Origin: Ichthyophonus hoferi
Lineage: Eukaryota; Opisthokonta; Ichthyosporea; Ichthyophonida; Ichthyophonidae
Direction: 5' to 3'
Length of the DNA stretch: 12,574 bases
Assembly (NCBI GenBank): GCA_002751075.1
Contig: NAOQ01000489.1
Location: forward strand, 20,825-33,398
Position 1 is the stretch's first letter. Each line of letters starts with the position of its first letter. Both the position numbers and the translations under genes were made by a program. The notes under the pieces were generated by a model that made no database searches, was not told the origin of the DNA, and was given only the letters and a program-made list of their open reading frames with translations. Positions 7,514 to 12,574 of the stretch are shown here, piece by piece.

Positions 7514-8986
7514 TTAATAACTAGCCGCCTTGACAGCAGCTACCTCCATCATTCTCTGTGATTTTTTAGATAATACCATGGCATACGTAAACCAACATAT
7601 TGCAGTTAAAGACCATACAATAATTGCACCCACTATGAGTATACTATTCAAATCCACATGCCAAGGATTGTAAGAATGATATAATTCCAACCACTCTTTA
7701 TCTGTCTCATCACCATTTAAATGAATCATTGACATGCCGTTCACCTCCACATCAACGTGATTGCGTTCTTCCTTTGTAGACCGTCTTATACCATGTCCTA
7801 TAATATTTTTGGCATCTAGTTGAAGAGTTTGAAACCCTACAGTAGCAGCACGACCTGTAACTTGCGGTGCATTTCGATCTTGCACGTAAACATATTTTAC
7901 TACCACCTTGACGGGATGTTCAATTGGATCCTTGGCCTGGCGTCCTATTGGGAAGGGAAAGGTAGGTATGGCCATATCTGGAAAGGTGGAGGTGACAGGA
8001 AGTGTATTAACTTGCGTGAATAACGTAATAGTTGGTAAACCGCCGGGTACTTCAACAACACCAGGTGGTAGGACATATGTAGGGATAAGGTTCTCATCAA
8101 TAGTCACTGTCTGAGTGACTATAAAGATCTGGGTTGTGTCAGAAATAACAGTTAATGTCACTGCAGAAGCTGGGAGTGTATCCGTGATAGTGTTGGTAAA
8201 AGTGCCAACTGTATTTGTCTGAAACGCTACAGTGGAAGTAGTGATTGTGACAGAAGTACTGGTGGCAGCTGTTGCAGTAGATGTGCTTGTGCTTGTGGTT
8301 AAGTATGTCATATAGGTTAGTGTGGTAGTAAAAGAAGGCCCCAGACGAGATGAATACGTAGGTGCAACCCAACCCATAGGCTGACCGTTTTGAACATGGT
8401 TACAATCCCGTTGATTGATTCCGGGACCATTTTGATAAACACACATTTGCCCTTGGCCACCTGCACATATATCAACACAATATAATAGGTCATTTAGTTG
8501 AATTACTAGCTTTGGAATGGGCGTAGGACCATTAGCTATTGTATTCCAGTACTGTCGATCAGCTAAAGTCATGGTACCCTCTGGGTCTTCATTTGAGCAA
8601 GGCTGAAGGCTCAATGGACCTCCGTCAGGATTAGCAATAACGTCTGGGGTTGTGATACATTGGTGTGTATCCCCAGTGCCAAAAGTCAAAATGAAAGCTC
8701 CCCCTCCACCAAGGGTAACGGATGTGTAACCACCCCACCATCTTTGATTATCTAGACCATTGGTACATAAAGCAAAGGTCAAGCCGTTGCCACTTTGCTG
8801 TAAACAAGCATTAACTTGATTGTTGTTTAATAATGTGTAAGCGTATGTATCTGGACTCACAAATACAGTTTCAACGGCTTCCACCATCTGTATATGATCA
8901 TAAAGATCTATAATTAGTGTAGCTAATATAATCATACCGAAAGAAATCATTTTTTGTGCGGCTTTCCAGCCAGGTATAGAGAACAT
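7514..8986 (-). CDS. Single-pass membrane protein with an extracellular ricin-B-type lectin domain
   Basis: An uninterrupted 490-aa frame. Residues about 13-28 form a hydrophobic signal sequence; ATG codons 1 and 13 are both possible starts. Residues about 45-207 read as a beta-trefoil of ricin-B type. There are three subrepeats, each with a Cys pair, and QxW motifs at QRW (81-83) and QYW (145-147), with a degenerate third, QPMGW (202-206). Eight cysteines (61, 74, 110, 130, 170, 174, 182, 195) suit disulphides in a secreted domain. A Thr/Ser-rich stalk (about 216-300), probably O-glycosylated, is followed by a Pro- and Val-rich segment, a charged juxtamembrane region with GIRRSTKEERNH, a membrane helix (about 448-471) and a short KK-starting cytoplasmic tail of about 20 residues. 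It probably displays a carbohydrate-binding head at the cell surface; the ligand is unknown. There are no introns, unlike its neighbours. Confidence 0.88.
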   Translation of the reverse strand: MFSIPGWKAAQKMISFGMIILATLIIDLYDHIQMVEAVETVFVSPDTYAYTLLNNNQVNACLQQSGNGLTFALCTNGLDNQRWWGGYTSVTLGGGGAFILTFGTGDTHQCITTPDVIANPDGGPLSLQPCSNEDPEGTMTLADRQYWNTIANGPTPIPKLVIQLNDLLYCVDICAGGQGQMCVYQNGPGINQRDCNHVQNGQPMGWVAPTYSSRLGPSFTTTLTYMTYLTTSTSTSTATAATSTSVTITTSTVAFQTNTVGTFTNTITDTLPASAVTLTVISDTTQIFIVTQTVTIDENLIPTYVLPPGVVEVPGGLPTITLFTQVNTLPVTSTFPDMAIPTFPFPIGRQAKDPIEHPVKVVVKYVYVQDRNAPQVTGRAATVGFQTLQLDAKNIIGHGIRRSTKEERNHVDVEVNGMSMIHLNGDETDKEWLELYHSYNPWHVDLNSILIVGAIIVWSLTAICWFTYAMVLSKKSQRMMEVAAVKAASY

Positions 8987-8994
8987 TACGATAC

Positions 8995-9012
8995 GATATA
9001 ATGTGATATAAT
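8995..9012. promoter_or_regulatory. Tandem GATATAAT motifs upstream of the lectin ATG
   Basis: GATATAAT occurs twice, ten base pairs apart (one helical turn), within about 10-30 bp of the lectin start. On the gene's strand it reads ATTATATC. It may act as the TATA-like core promoter or lie in a very short 5' UTR. No other promoter motif stands out. Confidence 0.3.
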
Positions 9013-10100
9013 ATGATTATGTAATTTTCTGTTTGAAGGAATGATTATAATTAATCAATGTAATAGTACAATGAATTTTCTTTATTTTATATTTATTATA
9101 TATCTCTTCTGCACATACTATTTTACATTAAAATGGTATTCTATATCATGTTTTTGTTTGGTATATTTTTGAATTTATTGTCGCATCTGTTTTTATACCA
9201 TTAGCGTGTACTCAACAAACACCCAATGGGATTCTTTTATAAGATAAAATATTGATAAATAGCCAACAGGATAAGCCCGGATTTTTTAAATTTTGTGCAA
9301 TGGAAGAGTAATAACATGTACATCATTTTTTCATATAAATACAACATTTAGAAAAACGCTTTATAATATTTAATAAATAAATTTCATTAAAACTTTACTA
9401 ATAATTACCTCTATGAAAATTGCAATTTAAAGAAAAACGCTCTCTTGTGATTATTTATAAAGCAAAAGAGCTTAAATTATATGCCAATAGGAAAGGCCTC
9501 TTAACGTAATTAAATGGCTTTCCCCGTGAGTCTGCAAATCCTAAGGCATATGCAGCACCAATCAAACTATTGTTCAATAGTTATTGAATCTAAATAGACA
9601 TTTGATTTGGAAAGGTTTAAGCATTAATAGATATTTGTATTTACTAATAAATATTTTTTTATTATGTAATATGATTAATTAAAAAAATAATTATTTTCAA
9701 TATTTGTATTACTAAAAAAAGTACACAAATGGTATGTGTAAATTTTTCAATCTCCCATACGAAAAATACACTTAGGAATGCCAACCTCTTGTAGTAACCC
9801 AATGAAGTATTTTATATATATCCAAATATAGTTAGGTTAAACAAAATTATTAAATCCTTTGAGCCAATAATATAAGGCCATATTCCTTAGATCCTATTGG
9901 TGAATATTGAGATTCGATTATTATGATCGCCTGATCGATTCCTGTGTGCGCTTGTACTTTTATATAATTTATTATTATACTTGTTTATTATTTATCATTT
10001 ATTATTTATTTTTAATTTTAGTTATTATTTATTATTGGAGAGTGACACCGGCTTTCATACACGATATTGACTATGAGCGGCACAGTGAATAAAAACTAAG
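9013..10100. other. Intergenic region between the lectin gene and the LisH gene
   Basis: AT-rich DNA without a recognisable gene. It contains several CCAAT/ATTGG pentamers (for example near 9222, 9485, 9864 and 9895), an 18-base palindrome at 9565-9582, and a weak open frame at about 9910-10092 that lacks an ATG and ends at a TAA overlapping AATAAA. A possible short intron ending TTTTAATTTTAG lies near 10021. Confidence 0.5.
9565..9582. repeat. Perfect short palindrome
   Basis: AACTATTGTTCAATAGTT has 8-bp perfect arms around TT, in a slightly GC-richer patch at 9480-9600. It could be a dimeric factor site. Palindromes of this size in AT-rich DNA are not rare. Confidence 0.4.
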
Positions 10101-10208
10101 GGCTCGTTGTGTTTGTTGAGACGGAGTTCCTCAATAACATTGATAACAGAACTAAGGAGGGAAACTTGATATTGCCCTGGTTATACTTCCATATAATTCA
10201 TGGCAGAG
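10101..10208 (+). other. Coding-like segment with a strong splice donor, unassigned
   Basis: One plus-strand frame is open from 10101 to 10208 and reads through VETEFLNNIDNRTKEGN and ILPWLYFHIIHGR. It ends at AGAG|GTGAGA, a good donor, and is less AT-rich than its flanks. There is no convincing acceptor (AACTAAG|GG is weak) and no partner exon; the phase does not fit the LisH exon at 10849. It may be a lone exon, a decayed gene piece or chance. Confidence 0.2.
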
Positions 10209-10767
10209 GTGAGAATCTTCGTTCATAAATGCATTACGACTCTCACTCATGCACTGTAGTGTTCAGGACCCTTTCCATATTCGCATCGCCATGATTATTG
10301 TTCATTACCTCTTTCTTCATGCCCTCATTACTCCATAAAACAATAAACCCTTCCACTTAAATACACGCATACTTACTTAAACTCAAACATCAACATAAAC
10401 ATCAACATACATACATACCAGCATAAGCACGCCAGCACCTTTTGTTCTTTCCTTTTCCCTTTTCCTTTTCCTTTTCTTTCTTTTTCTTTATCGCTCCCTT
10501 CCTTTAAACTATACCTCCCTCCCCCCATTCCCTTCTTCCCTTTATCATTATTATCACAATGAAGCTATTGCACTACTATTTTTTTACTATTTTTCTTTTC
10601 TTCTATCTACCTATACCTTATTAACACCCTCTTGCTTTTTCCAAACAAGCATCAACATCAGTACAATTGTTTAGGTATTTTATGTATCCTAATGTCTTAT
10701 CACCTTGATAACCACTTAAAGTAGTGTGGTATCTGGTTACACTGTAACTTTCTAACAAGAGGGGGTG
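10209..10767. other. Upstream region of the LisH gene
   Basis: No gene recognised. Short frames lie near 10240-10310 on both strands. A pyrimidine-rich tract covers about 10435-10560 and is listed separately. The remainder is AT-rich sequence leading to the TATA box at 10768. Confidence 0.5.
10435..10560 (+). repeat. Long polypyrimidine tract
   Basis: About 110 bases are almost all C and T on the plus strand, first with CCTTTT units, then CTCCCTCCCCCC and TTCCC runs. It begins about 330 bp upstream of the LisH TATA box. Such tracts exclude nucleosomes and can form triplex structures; a role in this promoter is inferred only from position. Confidence 0.7.
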
Positions 10768-10775
10768 TATAAAAG
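10768..10775 (+). promoter_or_regulatory. TATA box of the LisH gene
   Basis: TATAAAAG follows GGGGGTG and lies 81 nt before the ATG at 10849. The expected start site around 10800 gives a 5' UTR of about 50 nt, a normal eukaryotic arrangement that supports the chosen first exon. Confidence 0.6.
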
Positions 10776-10848
10776 TTAATGTTTAAAAGGGTGAGGGTGA
10801 TATGTTTCTAATATATATACATTCATATTAATTACTTCATCCGTTTCT

Positions 10849-12457
10849 ATGCTACAGCCAACCAAATCAACGGAAACAGCTGAGCGGCTGACCAGGTAGG
10901 AAAATATGCAAACTGTGTATGGGTGTATTGAACCCTTGCTCATATTCTATATGTCTACCGGGAACTATATGATATGATATCTTTTACTATTGATCGGAGT
11001 ATTTATCGGATGGGATTAGGTTGTTATGAATGGATAAGAATCACTGGTAATATATACATACTGTTATATTATTGTAGGATTATACCATTATACGGTTATG
11101 TTTTTATACTATTGTGCTATTATATTGTTGTATTATTGTACTACTATTCTATCATATATACTATTATACTTATACTATATTATACTATTATACTATTATA
11201 CTAATATATTAATATACCATTGTACTATTATGTTATTTTACTATTATACTATTATATCATCATACATTTATTAAATTGGAAATCCACAAATGGCATAATA
11301 ACCACCAATCAAAATAAGTTTATAATTAGTGAAGTGAGATATACGTTTACATATATATATATTAATTCAAAAAATTAAAGTAAGCAAATAATTAGATAGA
11401 CCATTATGTACAACCTAATTTCTATTGGTGCAACCTATCTATATGTATTGTTTTCTAAATTTAAATTTAATTGCAATTCATTTTATTTTATTTTTTTCCG
11501 ATTTTCCGATTAGTTTGTTTTAGTTTACTAGGCTCTAAATATAATAATTATGTATATACTTATATGTATGTATGTCTATATATAGTATAGGGTTACTATG
11601 CAACAAGTAGATGGATTAGGCGACCTATCAAACTGAAGAATAAATATAAAGAGTGTGTCTGTTTGACCATATGTTTAATTAACACTGAATAACCAATGCA
11701 ATTTCCCGCAATAAAAGTTTATTGGAGCAGGCGGCCAATGTAATACACACAGGTCATAGACCTAAAAGTGTAGTCCTGGGAGAGGATATATTTAAAAATG
11801 ATGATAACATTAAACAGGTAAAGATATAGCCTTATAGTGTTTTATTGTTATATGTTAGAGTATTCTATTGCTATAGTATTATAGCGTTATATTGTTATAG
11901 TATTATGTTGCTATAGTATTATAGTGTTATATTGTTATAGCATTATGTTGTTATAGTATTATGTTGTTATAATGTTATAGTATTATGTTGTTGTAGTATT
12001 ATAGTGTTATATTGCTATAGCATTATGTTGTTATAGTATTATAGTTTTATATTGTTATAGTATTATGTTGTTATAGTATTATAGTGTTATATTGTTATAG
12101 TATTATATTTTTATAGTATTATATTTCTGTATTATTATATTTTTATAGTATTATATTTTTATGGTATTATAGTGTTACATTGTTATAGTATTATAATGTT
12201 ATAATGTTATAATATTATGGTGTTAATATAAATATATACACAATGCACATGCTCGCTTACCTACCTACCTACCTATCTACTTACTTACTTACCTACCTAT
12301 CTATACTCACAGGACATTGTGCGTATGATACTACAATACTTGGAAGATGAGGGTTACAGGCAAGCCAGGGTGGTCCTGCAAGATGAAGCCAATGTTAAGG
12401 TAGTAGAGAGGCAACAAAGACAGGCTTTAGTCAGGAGAATGAGAAAGACAATACTAG
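10849..12457 (+). CDS. LisH-domain protein, first three exons (3' end outside the window)
   Basis: Three exons join in phase. Exon 1 is 10849-10895 (ATG; donor ACCAG|GTAGGA), exon 2 is 11718-11817 (donor AAACAG|GTAAAG), and exon 3 is 12313-12457 (acceptor CTATACTCACAG; donor ACTAG|GTAGGT). They give 97 codons plus one base. The protein starts MLQPTKSTETAERLT and continues LLEQAANVIHTGHRPKS. Residues about 50-76 form a LisH motif: helix 1 is IVRMILQYLEDEGY and helix 2 is RQARVVLQDEAN, with the expected Leu, Tyr and Glu positions. ALVRRMRKTIL (87-97) then looks like the start of a CTLH-type helix. LisH motifs mediate dimerisation in WD-repeat, GID/CTLH ubiquitin-ligase and co-repressor proteins; which kind this is depends on exons beyond the window. 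The exon 2 acceptor (GCAATAAAAG|T) has a weak pyrimidine tract but is the only AG found that matches exon 1's phase. The exon 3 donor could also be five bases downstream, at 12463. Confidence 0.72.
11050..11270. repeat. Degenerate TACTATTA octamer array in LisH intron 1
   Basis: From about 11100 the sequence keeps an eight-base register, with TATACTAT the commonest unit and variants such as TATATTAA, TATACCAT and TGTACTAT. The left part is more degenerate (TATTATTG, TGCTATTA). It lies within the 822-nt intron 10896-11717. The open frame crossing it is a by-product of the repeat. Confidence 0.75.
11838..12226. repeat. Octamer array (TGTTATAG / TATTATGT) in LisH intron 2
   Basis: Nearly 400 bp keep a strict eight-base period. 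Units include TGTTATAG, TATTATGT, TATTATAG, TGTTATAT and TTTTATAG, arranged as recurring 16- and 24-bp combinations; few indels break the register. It fills most of the 495-nt intron between exons 2 and 3. Its commonest core, TTATAGTA, is within one base of the reverse complement of the intron 1 unit. Confidence 0.88.
12256..12303. repeat. TACC/TACT tetranucleotide array at the exon 3 acceptor
   Basis: Four TACC units (12258-12273), then TACT and two more TACC units (12290-12297), end about ten bases before the CACAG acceptor of exon 3. The array occupies the place of the pyrimidine tract and offers several CTAC/TTAC branch-point candidates. Confidence 0.85.
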
Positions 12458-12469
12458 GTAGGTACAGGC

Positions 12470-12500
12470 ATGTATGTATATATGTATGTATATATATGGC
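12470..12500. repeat. TATG/TA microsatellite just after the exon 3 donor
   Basis: GTATGTATATATGTATGTATATATATGG begins about 12 bases into intron 3 of the LisH gene, which continues past the window edge. The frame that reads from exon 3 across this repeat is intronic read-through. Confidence 0.75.
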
Positions 12501-12574
12501 TCATGGTGAGTATAGTTGCACAGTTGTATGTTATGTGTTGTTGTGTGTTGTTGGTAATTAATACTTTATATAAT

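Noticed and set aside
7820-8114. Two plus-strand frames of 67 and 68 aa, and a minus-strand 77-aa frame at 8139-8372
   Set aside because: They are shadows of the 490-aa lectin gene in other frames.
9907-10092. 61-aa frame starting at TTG
   Set aside because: It has no ATG and its middle is Tyr/Ile/Leu low-complexity from TTATTA sequence; only its 3' end is mentioned as a weak exon candidate.
10974-11204. 76-aa plus-strand frame
   Set aside because: It lies in LisH intron 1 and its second half is the octamer array.
12458-12561. Reading frame continuing from LisH exon 3 to 12561
   Set aside because: It passes through a GTAGGT donor and a TATG/TA microsatellite; the exon more likely ends at 12457.
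1-12574. tRNA, rRNA, CRISPR array, LINE, SINE, DNA transposon or virus-like element
   Set aside because: I found no paired A and B boxes, no spaced identical repeats with unique spacers, no reverse transcriptase, integrase, transposase or capsid motifs, and no flanking terminal repeats.

Overview
This is eukaryotic nuclear DNA, very AT-rich between genes and only moderately AT-rich inside them. The genes are split by GT-AG introns of about 270 to over 800 nt, have TATA boxes rather than bacterial signals, and use the standard code. Introns and flanks hold long simple-sequence arrays built from TACTA, TATTA and TTATAGTA units. A membrane-anchored lectin with a Thr-rich stalk would suit an early-diverging fungus, but an amoebozoan or another AT-rich protist fits the sequence about as well, so the lineage is left open.

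Layout, left to right. Positions 1-122 are intronic repeats. Positions 123-842 (minus) hold two exons of a gene that runs off the left edge; its product is not securely recognised. Positions 867-1526 are a pentanucleotide array with an interspersed block of about 50 bp. Positions 2318-3602 (minus) are a complete two-exon serine/threonine protein kinase of 337 aa, with a possible N-terminal exon or upstream ORF up to 3810 and a TATA box near 3860. Positions 4036-5210 (plus) may hold one or two small, unrecognised genes. Positions 5211-7510 are mostly AT-rich DNA with one gene-like island (5928-6128), a direct-repeat pair and a GC-rich hairpin. Positions 7514-8986 (minus) are an intronless gene for a single-pass membrane protein with a ricin-B-type beta-trefoil lectin domain. 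Positions 8990-10767 are intergenic DNA with a long homopyrimidine tract. Positions 10768-12574 (plus) hold a TATA box and the first three exons of a LisH-domain gene that runs off the right edge.

The genes look like ordinary unlinked eukaryotic genes. Nothing in their order suggests an operon, a biosynthetic cluster, a virus or a recognisable transposon. The best leads are structural: period-8 arrays of opposite orientation in the two introns around LisH exon 2, a TACC array complementary to the next splice donor, alternative in-phase splice sites and start-region ambiguity in the kinase gene, and a hairpin downstream of the lectin gene. Splice sites were placed by eye from motif and reading-phase agreement; no search or transcript evidence was available.
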